DNA of 64,000 bases from the NCBI GenBank assembly GCA_016711875.1, contig JADJSD010000001.1, positions 434,001 to 498,000 of the forward strand, given 5' to 3'. The DNA comes from Betaproteobacteria bacterium (GTDB lineage Bacteria > Pseudomonadota > Gammaproteobacteria > Burkholderiales > Usitatibacteraceae). Below are positions 42,666 to 50,902 of the stretch, in pieces; position 1 is the first letter of the stretch, and each line of letters starts with the position of its first letter. The position numbers and the translations under genes were made by a program. Under the pieces are notes generated by a model. The model was not told the origin of the DNA, did not search any database, and was given only the letters and a program-made list of their open reading frames with translations.

Positions 42666-42847
42666 CGAACCCTCTCTTGAGACGGGGTTGTATGAAGGCG
42701 CTCGGGGGGCGAGAAGCCAAGCGAAATGTCGCTCTCGCGGGGAAGTGTCGCGTGAAGGCGCGCGATGACATCCACCAGGATCGAGGCAACCTCGCGGGCC
42801 CGGGCCTGCGGTGTCATCGCTTCTGAGGGAATACGTTTGACGGTCAT
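42662..42847 (-). CDS. Small conserved phage protein
   Basis: 61 residues from ATG 42847 (MTVKRIPSEAMTPQARAREVASILVDVIARL), overlapping the DUF2924 start by four bases. The first half is helical and charged. It belongs to the recombinase operon by position, and no function is recognised. Confidence 0.6.
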   Translation of the reverse strand: MTVKRIPSEAMTPQARAREVASILVDVIARLHATLPRESDISLGFSPPERLHTTPSQERVR

Positions 42848-42973
42848 ATTGGTATCCGTGAGGTTTATCAAACCTTCAGGAAGAATAGGACCGCCCCAAG
42901 GGCAGAAAAGCGCGCGTTAGCGTCGATTAGCGATCGTGCGCAATGAATCGCGCTGCCCGGCGATAGCCGACAA

Positions 42974-43901
42974 TCAGCGAGTCGGGTACTGGCCGCTTTC
43001 GATGAAGCGATCGAACGTGTCGGAGACGGACTCTTCGCCGTCACGCGCCCAGCGCGGCTCAAACTTGGGAATGATGAGGAGGGAGAGCACCCGCTCCAGG
43101 GCGACGGACGTGTGCTTCATTTCTCGAAGCATCTCGCCCGGTGGGGCGTTCTTGAACCAGCGGTTGGCCGGCACCAACGCGCCCTCGGCGCACTGGCGCA
43201 CCGAACTGTTGGCCGCCAGGGTGTCGGGAAAGGGTTCAAGGGGGCCGTTCGGGGGCGTTTCAAGCCTCAGTCGCTGAAGCCTGGCCGGGCGGCTGCGGGA
43301 CCACCGCCGCATCATGCCGTTATCCCAGTAGACGAGGACTGCGGGCTGGTCGGTGATCTCCACCACTCGGATGCACATGGCCTCGAAGGACACCCCATAG
43401 AACTTGGCCATCTCGCTCACGAGGTCAAAGGTGATCTCTCCGCTTTCGATCTCTTGGCGGACGTGGTTCGCAGGCATGAGGAGGTAGCTCGCGAATTGGT
43501 TCGCCTGCGCCTCGATGTTTCTCTTCCCCGGTGTCCTTCTCGACGATCACGGCAGACCCGCAGCGAAACTCCGTCTGCAACTGGCTATGCAGCACGTAGT
43601 GCCCCAACTCGTGGGCCTTGGTAAAGCGCTGCCGTTCGGGGGAGGCTGTTGCCTTGTAACTCAGCCACCACTCCTTGGAGTTCGCGGGATTACGGACCAG
43701 GCAGCCGTCGATGTCTTTCCAGTCGGCGCCGTGAACGCGGGTAATCCGATCATCGCGCCGATACATGGTGTGGGCGGTGAGCGCCAGGTGGTCGACATCA
43801 ATGGGAAAGCGTCCCTCGCCCAAAGGCTCGAGCCAGCGGGAGATCTTGTTGGCAGCCCTTGCGCCGGTAGTGTCCGGCGATTTCGGGGCGCCAGGGGTCA
43901 C
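42974..43901 (-). pseudogene. ImmA/IrrE-family metalloprotease, one frameshift
   Basis: Two frames join into about 308 residues. The first carries the zinc site HELGHYVLHSQL, the second continues with EAQANQFASYLLMPANHVRQEIE, the typical sequence that follows HExxH in ImmA. The break is at TTT 43518-43520 (one extra or two missing bases). ImmA-type proteases cut the phage repressor ImmR after DNA damage. The gene starts four bases inside the end of the XRE repressor gene. If the frameshift is real, induction by this route would be lost. Confidence 0.8.
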
Positions 43902-44257
43902 TCGCCCTTCTTTCCGTGGAACACCTCCATCATCTTCCGGAAGGTCTCGCGGTCAGCAGGCGTCATTCCGAGGTAATTCCGGAAGAACGCGACGTCCTCG
44001 GGCTTGGTCTTGGCACCCGCGGCCTCGGACACCTCCTCGCCCATCAGGTCTTGCAGGGTGACACCGAGCGCTTTCGCAAGATTGCTCATGACAACAGCCG
44101 ACGTGCGCTGCTCGCGTTGCTCAGGGTTGTTTTCCAGGGCCCAGATATAGCTCTTCGAGACACCCACCTCGTCGGCCAACTGCTCCATCGTCATTTTCCG
44201 TTCCTGCCGGAACCGTCGAAGTCGTTTGCCGAATGCTGCGCTGGCTGGCTGTGCCAT
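43898..44257 (-). CDS. XRE-family phage repressor (ImmR-like)
   Basis: 119 residues with an N-terminal Cro/C1-type helix-turn-helix (FRQERKMTMEQLADEVGVSKSYIWALENN) and a C-terminal tail that could be the protease target. Directly followed by, and overlapping, an ImmA-type protease gene. It is transcribed away from the early operon and its start region overlaps an inverted repeat (TCCACAAGGA / TCCTGTGGA, 44264-44291), likely part of its own operator. Confidence 0.85.
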   Translation of the reverse strand: MAQPASAAFGKRLRRFRQERKMTMEQLADEVGVSKSYIWALENNPEQREQRTSAVVMSNLAKALGVTLQDLMGEEVSEAAGAKTKPEDVAFFRNYLGMTPADRETFRKMMEVFHGKKGE

Positions 44258-44328
44258 GGGTTATCCACAAGGACCTGTTGATATCCTGTGGAAAATAGCA
44301 CAACTGAGAACTTTTGGGATCACGGTAG

Positions 44329-44369
44329 TTGACCTGCGAACTTGCGCGGGTAGAATAGGCGCCAAGTTC
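44329..44369 (+). promoter_or_regulatory. Early promoter with GAACTT operator repeats
   Basis: TTGACC (44329-44334), 16 bases, TAGAAT (44351-44356): a strong sigma-70 match pointing to the 44499 gene. GAACTTG (44338-44344) and CAAGTTC (44363-44369) are a perfect inverted repeat that brackets the -10. Another GAACTT lies at 44308-44313. These half-sites are good candidates for repressor binding. Confidence 0.6.
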
Positions 44370-44498
44370 ACTATCGTTGTACCGGCATTTGCCGAGTGTG
44401 GGTGAGCGATGAACTGGTCAACCCGCTTGGCACGCGCCGGAAGATCCCATGGTAGGACTTGGGCGTGCGACCTGGCACAGAAACAGGGGCACACACTG

Positions 44499-45728
44499 AT
44501 GATTTACAACCACCGGGCGTTTCTGCGCAACCTTCCTCTGGCGACGGACTTGATGCGCGAATTCCTCTCCGAGCACGTGTTTGATACCCAGGCCGTGGAT
44601 TGGTCGGCTGAGGAGCCTACTTTGGCGGAAGCCCTCGCTGACGCCATCGAAAGCCACCCCGACACCAGTGTCCGGGACGACCTGATTGCCGCCATCGAAC
44701 AGGTGGCCCAATTGGCCGACGGCGCCGGCACCCGCCAGATGCTCACTGTCTGCAGCACCGACCCCAAAATCACGGCTGCCTTCGAAACACTCGAGTCACC
44801 CGAGGAGCGGGCCCTCTGGCTCTACGTGAATTGCCCCGCCAAGTTTAATGAGGCGGTGCTGGCGCGCCTCTTCGATGACGGGCTCACGCGCGGCTCCTCC
44901 CAACGCTGGACCCTCCCGCCCTTCCCCGCCCTGCAGTTAGACGAGACTGCCCAAAAGGCCGTCTCGAGTACGGTCGCTGCGTATTACCTCAAGAAGTTTG
45001 GCTACGGCCACCACCACAAGCCCTACGTCGTGACTCGCCACATCGAGGGGAGCATCCTCGTGGTCATCGACCTGTCGGATCACGCCTGCAACCGAGCGCG
45101 GTGGGAAAAGGGAGACCTGCGGCGCGGGCCACTGATTCTGTCTCGCACCTTGGTCCTCAATTACCAGCTGGCTACCGGCCGCACAGAGACGGTGGCACCT
45201 GGAGGCGCTGCCGCGCAGCAAACCCTTGTCGACGCGTTCGCCAAGCACGGCCTCAAGATCAAGGAGCAGGCCAAGCAGATTTTCCCGGCGCGCTACCAAC
45301 TCGACTCGCTGCGAAACGGCGTGGATATCTTCGATCGCGAATCCCTCGGCATCGAGCAACCGCGTCTTAAGGCCATCTCCGTCTACCGTCCGGACGATGG
45401 CCTGTGTAGCGAATTCAAAGTCCTGGGACGCGAAAGCCGCGCCTCCGTGGAGACGCTCGTCAAATCGTCCTATCCCGCGGATAGGCCTCTCGATCGGAAC
45501 TGGCCGATCGTAGGCGCCACGATCGAATTGCCGTTCTACCCCGAGGCGAGCAAGGGAGGCGACAAGAAGAAGTCCTTGCGGCTGCGTTTTAACCGCAAGG
45601 GCCAGGCGAATCTGCACAAGTTCACCGAAGGTGAGCGCAAATTGATCGAGCCCCTCCTTGTCGAGTGGGGGTTGGTGCCCGCGCCTAAGGTCGCAAGCCC
45701 CGCGCCCGCGGAGCCCGTGCAGCAATGA
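44499..45728 (+). CDS. Unrecognised phage protein, first of a two-gene module
   Basis: 409 residues from ATG 44499. No domain is recognised. The N-terminal 130 residues are helical and acidic. The centre has SSTVAAYYLKKFGYGHHHKPYVVTRHIEGSILVVIDLS, and the C-terminus is rich in Lys and Pro. No signal peptide or membrane segment is seen. It is transcribed from a strong promoter next to the repressor and overlaps the next gene by four bases, so the two products are made together. Position suggests an early, lysogeny, defence or counter-defence role. Confidence 0.6.
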   Translation: MIYNHRAFLRNLPLATDLMREFLSEHVFDTQAVDWSAEEPTLAEALADAIESHPDTSVRDDLIAAIEQVAQLADGAGTRQMLTVCSTDPKITAAFETLESPEERALWLYVNCPAKFNEAVLARLFDDGLTRGSSQRWTLPPFPALQLDETAQKAVSSTVAAYYLKKFGYGHHHKPYVVTRHIEGSILVVIDLSDHACNRARWEKGDLRRGPLILSRTLVLNYQLATGRTETVAPGGAAAQQTLVDAFAKHGLKIKEQAKQIFPARYQLDSLRNGVDIFDRESLGIEQPRLKAISVYRPDDGLCSEFKVLGRESRASVETLVKSSYPADRPLDRNWPIVGATIELPFYPEASKGGDKKKSLRLRFNRKGQANLHKFTEGERKLIEPLLVEWGLVPAPKVASPAPAEPVQQ

Positions 45729-46648
45729 CGCCGATGGCACCCCGCGCACTCACCCTCCTCGTCGATACCTTCGAGGGGGGTGGGAGTGTCATCGAGGATC
45801 TCCTGGACCCCGCCCACCACGACGCCCTCAGGGTTTTACGGGACTGTGGGGCGCTCACCGCCGCCAAGGACGTCCCGGTTGTCCTGTGTCCCTGGTGCGG
45901 GGAGCAAGACATCGCCCCCCAACAGGCCGGCAAGACGCTTCTTGGCCTGTGCCCGGACTGTGGCTACGTGCCGATCACCAATACCGCACTTCATGCCTGG
46001 GCCGCGGACCCCGATTGGCTACTCGCGCGACTGCGCCAAGCGTTCGGAATTGCCGCGAGACAGGACTCGTCGGAACTCGTGCCGGGCACCCTGTGGAAGG
46101 TCGGCGACCACAAGGAGAATCGACGGGCACGACGGATTGTGCTTGCCCGCCAGCTTGCCGAACCCGGGGTCCACAGATCCTCCCTTGCCGCTCTCAAGGA
46201 CAGCATCGAGCGGGACAACGCCGTCATCATCGGGACCACGCCACGGTCGGCCGCCCGTATCGACGGGATCTCGTCGCCCTACGTTCACCTCACCGAGATC
46301 GTCCATTTCCGAAGCAACAGGCTCGAGCTCGATGAAGCCCGCTGGGAGTGGTGCCTCAAACCCGCCCACCTACGCACGCACGAGGCGAGCCCCGTATTCC
46401 ACGAGAACTTTCGCGTCGCCGTGATCGAGGGCGACGCGTGCGAGTTCAGCGCCACGCAGGCAGCCATCTTCGGCTACCTCTACGCGGCCAAAGGCAGGAA
46501 GTGTCACAAGGACTCGATCATTGGCGAGGTCGATTCCGCACAGAAGAATCCAGTTGAGCTCTTTCGGCACAACACCCGCCAGTTCGAGGCCTTCAACAAG
46601 GTGGTCGAATGGGATGACTACGGCTTCTACGCCTTGAAGCGCTTCTAG
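45725..46648 (+). CDS. Zinc-ribbon plus winged-helix protein, second of a two-gene module
   Basis: 307 residues. A zinc ribbon lies at about 58-85 (CPWCGEQDIAPQQAGKTLLGLCPDCG). The middle is unrecognised. The C-terminal 90 residues look like a winged helix (FSATQAAIFGYLYAAKGRKCHKDSIIGE, then an arm ending DDYGFYALKRF), similar in outline to OmpR-type output domains. The protein is probably DNA-binding. It overlaps the upstream gene by four bases and is followed by a terminator, so the pair is a closed transcription unit within the phage. Confidence 0.6.
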   Translation: MTPMAPRALTLLVDTFEGGGSVIEDLLDPAHHDALRVLRDCGALTAAKDVPVVLCPWCGEQDIAPQQAGKTLLGLCPDCGYVPITNTALHAWAADPDWLLARLRQAFGIAARQDSSELVPGTLWKVGDHKENRRARRIVLARQLAEPGVHRSSLAALKDSIERDNAVIIGTTPRSAARIDGISSPYVHLTEIVHFRSNRLELDEARWEWCLKPAHLRTHEASPVFHENFRVAVIEGDACEFSATQAAIFGYLYAAKGRKCHKDSIIGEVDSAQKNPVELFRHNTRQFEAFNKVVEWDDYGFYALKRF

Positions 46649-46674
46649 TCGCCCCCCGCCTCCGATGTCCCCGG

Positions 46675-46695
46675 TGCCCCGCTCTGTGCGGGGCA
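46675..46695 (+). terminator. Intrinsic terminator after the two-gene module
   Basis: TGCCCCGC (46675-46682), loop TCTGT, GCGGGGCA (46688-46695), then TCGTCGTTT. The perfect 8-bp GC stem separates the module from the replication operon. Confidence 0.75.
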
Positions 46696-46746
46696 TCGTC
46701 GTTTAAGGGGTTCACAGCCGCAATCTGCAGATTTCCCGCCGCCTTT

Positions 46747-46804
46747 CCCACCGGATTTCCCAAAGGTGGGTTCCAGTATTCGGGTCACCGATCAACCACC
46801 CGAA
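46747..46804. promoter_or_regulatory. Two consecutive inverted repeats before the replication operon
   Basis: CCCACC-N12-GGTGGG (46747-46770) is followed eight bases later by TTCGGGT-N12-ACCCGAA (46779-46804). Both have the same 12-base spacer, which points to a pair of sites for one dimeric regulator. They lie just upstream of the HTH gene at 46816. The adjacent two-gene module encodes a DNA-binding candidate. Confidence 0.45.
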
Positions 46805-46815
46805 AGGACATCCCG

Positions 46816-47061
46816 GTGACCCGCAATACACCCTCCGCGCCGTCGGACCCCGACCGCCAACGCTACCTCACCCAGCACGAACTCGCTGATCGGTGGGGCC
46901 TCTCCCCCAAGACGCTCGCCCGCTGGCGCTGCATCGGGAAGGGACCGCACTTCGCGAAGCATTCGAAGAAGGTTACCTACCCGCTCGACGGCGAAGGCGG
47001 CGTCCTCGATTGGGAACAACGCACCCTTTACCGCTCGACTTCCGAGCGGGTCTACGCCTGA
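46816..47061 (+). CDS. Excisionase-like HTH protein
   Basis: 81 residues from GTG 46816 after AAGGA. LTQHELADRWGLSPKTLARWRCIGKGPHF is the winged-helix pattern of Xis/AlpA-type proteins. It is the first gene of the replication/recombination operon and could be a directionality factor or operon regulator. Confidence 0.75.
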   Translation: MTRNTPSAPSDPDRQRYLTQHELADRWGLSPKTLARWRCIGKGPHFAKHSKKVTYPLDGEGGVLDWEQRTLYRSTSERVYA

Positions 47062-47071
47062 AGGAGCGCCC

Positions 47072-47554
47072 ATGAACGACCTCTTGATTATCCCGACCGA
47101 TCTGCCCGAATTGTCGGTCGCCCAAATCGCCCGGCTTCCGCACGAACGGCTCCAGGAACTCGACCACTCCCTCACCGCGCTCGCGGCCTGGACCAAGCTG
47201 TTCCGCGATCGCATGACCACTGCGCTCGAACAGCGCTACGGCGAGACGGCGCGCTCTGCCCTTGTAGAGTCGGGACGCGACTTCGGCGTCACGCACTTCG
47301 CTGATGGCCCGCTTCGCATCTCCTACGAGCTGCCCAAGCGCGTGACCTGGGACCAGAAGTGCCTGTCGGCCATCGCCAGCCGCATCTCGGCCTCCGGCGA
47401 GCGCGTTGAGGACTACATCGACGTCGAGCTGTCGGTCTCCGAATCCCGCTTCAACGGCTGGCCCCCGGTCCTCAAGGAACAGTTTGCGGAAGCCCGCACC
47501 GTCAAGGCCGGGAAGGCGAAGTTCGTCCTCGAACTTGATAAGGAGGACGCGTAA
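47072..47554 (+). CDS. Phage protein of unknown function in recombination operon
   Basis: 160 residues, predicted soluble. An N-terminal coiled-coil (RLPHERLQELDHSLTALAAWTKLFRDRMTTALEQRYG) precedes a beta-rich half (PLRISYELPKRVTWDQKCLSAIASRI). Its stop overlaps the start of the Sak4-like ATPase gene by one base. Proteins in this position often accompany phage annealing or exonuclease functions, but no family is recognised. Confidence 0.6.
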   Translation: MNDLLIIPTDLPELSVAQIARLPHERLQELDHSLTALAAWTKLFRDRMTTALEQRYGETARSALVESGRDFGVTHFADGPLRISYELPKRVTWDQKCLSAIASRISASGERVEDYIDVELSVSESRFNGWPPVLKEQFAEARTVKAGKAKFVLELDKEDA

Positions 47555-48357
47555 TGGCGCTTCCCATCATCTCGGCCGAAGAGCGCCTGCGTGAGAAGCA
47601 CAGCGCCAAGATCGGTCTCGTGGGCCCTCCCGGGGTCGGCAAGACCTCGCAACTCAAGACCCTGCCGCCTGAGAAGACTCTCTTCGTCGACCTCGAAGCG
47701 GGGGATCTTGCAGTCAAGGACTGGCCCGGCGACACGGTGCGGCCCCGCACCTGGGGGGAGTTCCGTGATCTGGCGGTTTTCCTGGCCGGGCCACTGCCGA
47801 CTGCCACAGCCGACCAAGCCTTTTCGGAGGCGCATTACCAGCACGTCTGCAATGCCTACGGCGATCCCTCGCAGCTCGCGAAGTACGAGTTCTATTTCGT
47901 GGATTCGCTCACCGTACTCTCGCGCCTGTGCCTCGCCTGGTGCAAGACCCAGCCGCAGGCCTATTCGGAAAAGAACGGCAAACCCGACACCCGCGGGGCG
48001 TACGGACTTCTCGCCCAGGAAATGATCACCGCGCTGACCCACCTGCAGCACGTCCGCGACAAGCACGTGATCTATGTGGCGATCCTGGAAGAGAAGACCG
48101 ACGACTACAACCGCCGCTACCACCAGCTGCAGTTGGAAGGCAGCAAGACGGCTCTCGAGCTTCCCGGCGTACTGGACGAAGTCATCACGCTCGCGGTCTT
48201 GAAAGCCGACGACGGCACGCCCTACCGGGCCTTCGTCACGAGCGCTGTCAACGCCTTCGGCTACCCCAGCAAGGACCGCAGTGGTCGGCTCGATGCAATC
48301 GAGGAGCCCCATCTCGGAAAGCTCATCCGCAAGTGCCTGGGCGAGGTGCCGTCGTGA
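47554..48357 (+). CDS. Sak4-like RecA-fold ATPase
   Basis: 267 residues with Walker A GPPGVGKTS near residue 26 and a Walker B-like YEFYFVDSLT. The rest follows the short RecA-like Sak4/phage AAA ATPase pattern (ALELPGVLDEVITLAVLKADDGTPYRAFVT). Sak4 proteins anneal single strands together with SSB in phage recombination. A DUF669-like SSB is encoded two genes later. Confidence 0.75.
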   Translation: MALPIISAEERLREKHSAKIGLVGPPGVGKTSQLKTLPPEKTLFVDLEAGDLAVKDWPGDTVRPRTWGEFRDLAVFLAGPLPTATADQAFSEAHYQHVCNAYGDPSQLAKYEFYFVDSLTVLSRLCLAWCKTQPQAYSEKNGKPDTRGAYGLLAQEMITALTHLQHVRDKHVIYVAILEEKTDDYNRRYHQLQLEGSKTALELPGVLDEVITLAVLKADDGTPYRAFVTSAVNAFGYPSKDRSGRLDAIEEPHLGKLIRKCLGEVPS

Positions 48358-48581
48358 CCGAGAACGAGTTCGTCACCTTCGAGAAATCCGCCCGCGCCAC
48401 GGTGCGCCGGATTTCGGCCGAGAACACGTGGCTACGGCACAGCCTCCTGCAACTCAAGACCCGCGTCGCTGCAATGGCAGAGCAGTTGACCGCCCTAGAG
48501 AGGCGAGCGCGGTCGCTCAAGAAGTTGCTCGGCGCCCCTACCCCCACCCCGACATCCAAGACAGCAAGGAGCAAACGATGA
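48354..48581 (+). CDS. Small coiled-coil phage protein
   Basis: 75 residues from GTG 48354, overlapping the ATPase stop (GTGA) and ending inside the next start (ATGA). One long amphipathic helix (FEKSARATVRRISAENTWLR through LTALERRARSLKKLL) and a basic tail. The four-base overlaps on both sides support it as a real gene. Confidence 0.6.
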   Translation: MTENEFVTFEKSARATVRRISAENTWLRHSLLQLKTRVAAMAEQLTALERRARSLKKLLGAPTPTPTSKTARSKR

Positions 48582-49210
48582 ACACCAACGCATGGCAAGA
48601 CTTCAACGACGCCGAACAGCAACTGGGCTTTGACTTGATCCCGAAGGGGAGTCTCGTGCGCGTTCGCATGACCATCAAGCCGGGCGGACACGATGACCCC
48701 GCTCAGGGCTGGACAGGCGGCTACGCGACCGAGAGCTTCGACACGGGCGCGGTGTACCTCGCCTGCGAGTTCGTGGTCCTCGAAGGCCCGTTCGCCAAAC
48801 GCAAGATGTGGTCGAACATCGGCCTGCACTCCCGCAAGGGCCCGACCTGGGGGCAGATGGGCCGCAGCATGATCCGCGCGATCCTCAACTCCGCGCGGAA
48901 CATCCACCCGCAGGACAACGCCGCGCCGGCCGCCGCTGCTCGTCGCATCCAGGGTTTTCACGAGCTCGAGGGGGTCGAGTTCCTGGCACGTGTCGATGTG
49001 GAAAAGGATGCCAAGGGCCTGGACAGGAACGTGGTGAAGCTCGCCATTGAGCCTGACCACAAGGACTACGCCGCCCTCATGGGGTCCGCCCCCCGCGTGT
49101 CCGCGCAGGCACCGGCCTCCCCGCCGTCGTACCCCTCACCGGCAGGCCCCAGCCACCAGGCGCCCCCTCGCCCGGCCCCCGCCACCAACAAACCCGCGTG
49201 GGCGCAGTAA
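48578..49210 (+). CDS. DUF669-like phage single-strand DNA-binding protein
   Basis: 210 residues. FDLIPKGSLVRVRMTIKPGG, then GAVYLACEFVVLEGPFAKRKMWSNIGLHSRKGPTWGQMGRSMIRAILNSA, and FHELEGVEFLARVDVEKD match the DUF669 phage protein pattern. The tail is Pro/Ser/Ala-rich and disordered, ending in KPAWAQ, as SSB-like proteins often do. It works beside the Sak4-like ATPase and nuclease. Confidence 0.7.
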   Translation: MNTNAWQDFNDAEQQLGFDLIPKGSLVRVRMTIKPGGHDDPAQGWTGGYATESFDTGAVYLACEFVVLEGPFAKRKMWSNIGLHSRKGPTWGQMGRSMIRAILNSARNIHPQDNAAPAAAARRIQGFHELEGVEFLARVDVEKDAKGLDRNVVKLAIEPDHKDYAALMGSAPRVSAQAPASPPSYPSPAGPSHQAPPRPAPATNKPAWAQ

Positions 49211-49213
49211 GCC

Positions 49214-49468
49214 ATGGCGACCGAAAAGAAGTCCTACCCCGTTTGCTTCAACTCGAAACGCCAGTACGCCGTTTGGGAGGAAGGAGCAGAGGACAGCAAT
49301 CCTGGCGACAGCCGCTACTGCACTGACTGCACCGTCGCGTATCAGCGGCAAATGATCGCTCAACACCGGTGCGCGCATCCCTGCACATCGTTCTCTATCG
49401 ACAAGGATGGCTTCCTCGAAGGTCGCCGGCGCGTGGAGGACCGCGTGCGGCTGAAGGAGGCTGCGTGA
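49214..49468 (+). CDS. Small Cys-rich phage protein
   Basis: 84 residues with CFNSKRQ, YCTDCTVAYQ and HRCAHPC, which may form a zinc knuckle. It starts three bases after the SSB gene and overlaps the next gene by four bases. Function unknown. Confidence 0.6.
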   Translation: MATEKKSYPVCFNSKRQYAVWEEGAEDSNPGDSRYCTDCTVAYQRQMIAQHRCAHPCTSFSIDKDGFLEGRRRVEDRVRLKEAA

Positions 49469-49944
49469 AATGCTGGGTCTGCCAACGCGAAGCCCGGGGG
49501 CTTGGCCACACCGACACCCGTCACGGTGTGGCCGATCCTCGGCGCTACCCGATCGACTGGGTGTTTTGCTCACCCCGGTGCCAAAACGCGTTTCACGCGA
49601 TGTACGGCAACTGGGTGCGTGCGAAGGACAGCGTGACCATCGACATCAAGGGGGTCGAGGTGATTGATCCCTCTGATGTCGAACTCGCCGCGATGCGCTC
49701 CTGCCTCAAGTCCTTTGGCGAGGCAGCGAGCGAAATCGGCTTCGAGAAGCCCCTGGGGGCCTACACCGAGGCCGAGGCTCTGCAAGTGATCGACGCCATC
49801 GTCTCCCACTACACGGAGGCGATGGTCGAGCACCACGAAGCCACCAAGTTCCCGCCGGTGCGAGGACTGCCGGCCACACAGGATCCCCTCACCGGACCTT
49901 TTGCGGATCTCAAAGACGATCTGCCCTGGGAGACGGCGCCATGA
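49465..49944 (+). CDS. Zinc-binding phage protein (DUF6511-like)
   Basis: 159 residues from GTG 49465. CWVCQREARGLGHTDTR and YPIDWVFCSPRCQNAFHAMYGNW form a four-cysteine zinc site at the N-terminus. The remainder is helical. GTGA and ATGA overlaps join it to both neighbours. The family name is a best match by pattern only. Confidence 0.65.
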   Translation: MKCWVCQREARGLGHTDTRHGVADPRRYPIDWVFCSPRCQNAFHAMYGNWVRAKDSVTIDIKGVEVIDPSDVELAAMRSCLKSFGEAASEIGFEKPLGAYTEAEALQVIDAIVSHYTEAMVEHHEATKFPPVRGLPATQDPLTGPFADLKDDLPWETAP

Positions 49945-50678
49945 TGGACTTCAACTCCTCCTCGAGCATCTCCGGGCAGGTGATGGCCCTCGTGGATGCG
50001 GGTCTCCAAGAAGCTCGCGATCGGGAAACCGAACGGCAATACCTCGGTGCATCGCGTCTCGGTGCTTCTTGCGAACGCGCGCTGCAGTACGAGTACGCAA
50101 AAGCGCCGGTCGATTACGGCCGCGAGACTTCCGGTCGAATGCTTCGCATCTTCGAGCGCGGTCACGTGATGGAGGACTGCATGGTCACGTGGCTCCGGGC
50201 CGCAGGGTTCGATCTTCGCACCCGAAAGACGAACGGAGAGCAATTCGGCTTCACCGCCGCCAATGGTCGCCTGCAGGGGCACGTTGACGGCGTGATCGTC
50301 GGCGGCCCCGAGGGCTTCGCCTATCCCGCCCTCTGGGAGAACAAGTGCCTGGGGTCCAAGTCCTGGCGCGACCTCGAAAAGAATCGCCTCGCGGTCGCAA
50401 AACCCGTCTATGCCGCACAGGTGGCGCTCTATCAGGCCTACCTCGAACTGCACGAGAACCCGGCGATCTTCACGGCCGTAAACGCCGACACGATGGAGAT
50501 CTACACCGAGCTCGTGCCCTTCGACGGCGCTCTCGCCCAACGCATGTCCGACCGGGCAGCCAAGGTGATCACGGCGACCGAGGCAGGGGAATTGCTGCCG
50601 CGCAGCTTCACCGACCAGACCCACTTCGAGTGCCGGATGTGTGCCTGGCAGGACCGCTGCTGGAGAACCCAACCATGA
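49941..50678 (+). CDS. Cas4/RecB-like PD-(D/E)XK exonuclease
   Basis: 245 residues. The nuclease core has LGASRLGASCERALQYEY at the start, GHVDGVIVGG with the metal-binding Asp, and WENKCLGSKSW carrying E-x-K, then a QVALYQAYLEL helix. Cysteines at the end (FECRMCAWQDRCW) together with the early Cys suggest the 4Fe-4S cluster of Cas4-type nucleases. In phages this enzyme resects ends for annealing. Confidence 0.82.
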   Translation: MMDFNSSSSISGQVMALVDAGLQEARDRETERQYLGASRLGASCERALQYEYAKAPVDYGRETSGRMLRIFERGHVMEDCMVTWLRAAGFDLRTRKTNGEQFGFTAANGRLQGHVDGVIVGGPEGFAYPALWENKCLGSKSWRDLEKNRLAVAKPVYAAQVALYQAYLELHENPAIFTAVNADTMEIYTELVPFDGALAQRMSDRAAKVITATEAGELLPRSFTDQTHFECRMCAWQDRCWRTQP

Positions 50679-50902
50679 AACATCCCCTTTCCGTACCAGG
50701 CCCTGTCGAGCCCATGGTGGACGCCCGCCATGCCGCCCGGGCGCTGAACCTCCCCTTTCACTACTTCCTAAAGCCAGCAAGTCGGAGGCTTCACAAGATT
50801 CCGCACTACCGGATTGGCCGAACGATTCGGTTTCGGCTCTCCGAACTTCAGGTGTGGTCGACGCGCTTTCGCCAACGACCGAAGAGAGCGGGGGCGAAAT
50901 GA
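50675..50902 (+). CDS. Small HTH protein
   Basis: 75 residues. MVDARHAARALNLPFHYFLKPASRRLHKIPHYRIGRTIRFRLSEL is the pattern of excisionase-type winged helices. Overlaps of four bases with both neighbours. Possibly a regulator of the replication genes. Confidence 0.65.
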   Translation: MKHPLSVPGPVEPMVDARHAARALNLPFHYFLKPASRRLHKIPHYRIGRTIRFRLSELQVWSTRFRQRPKRAGAK

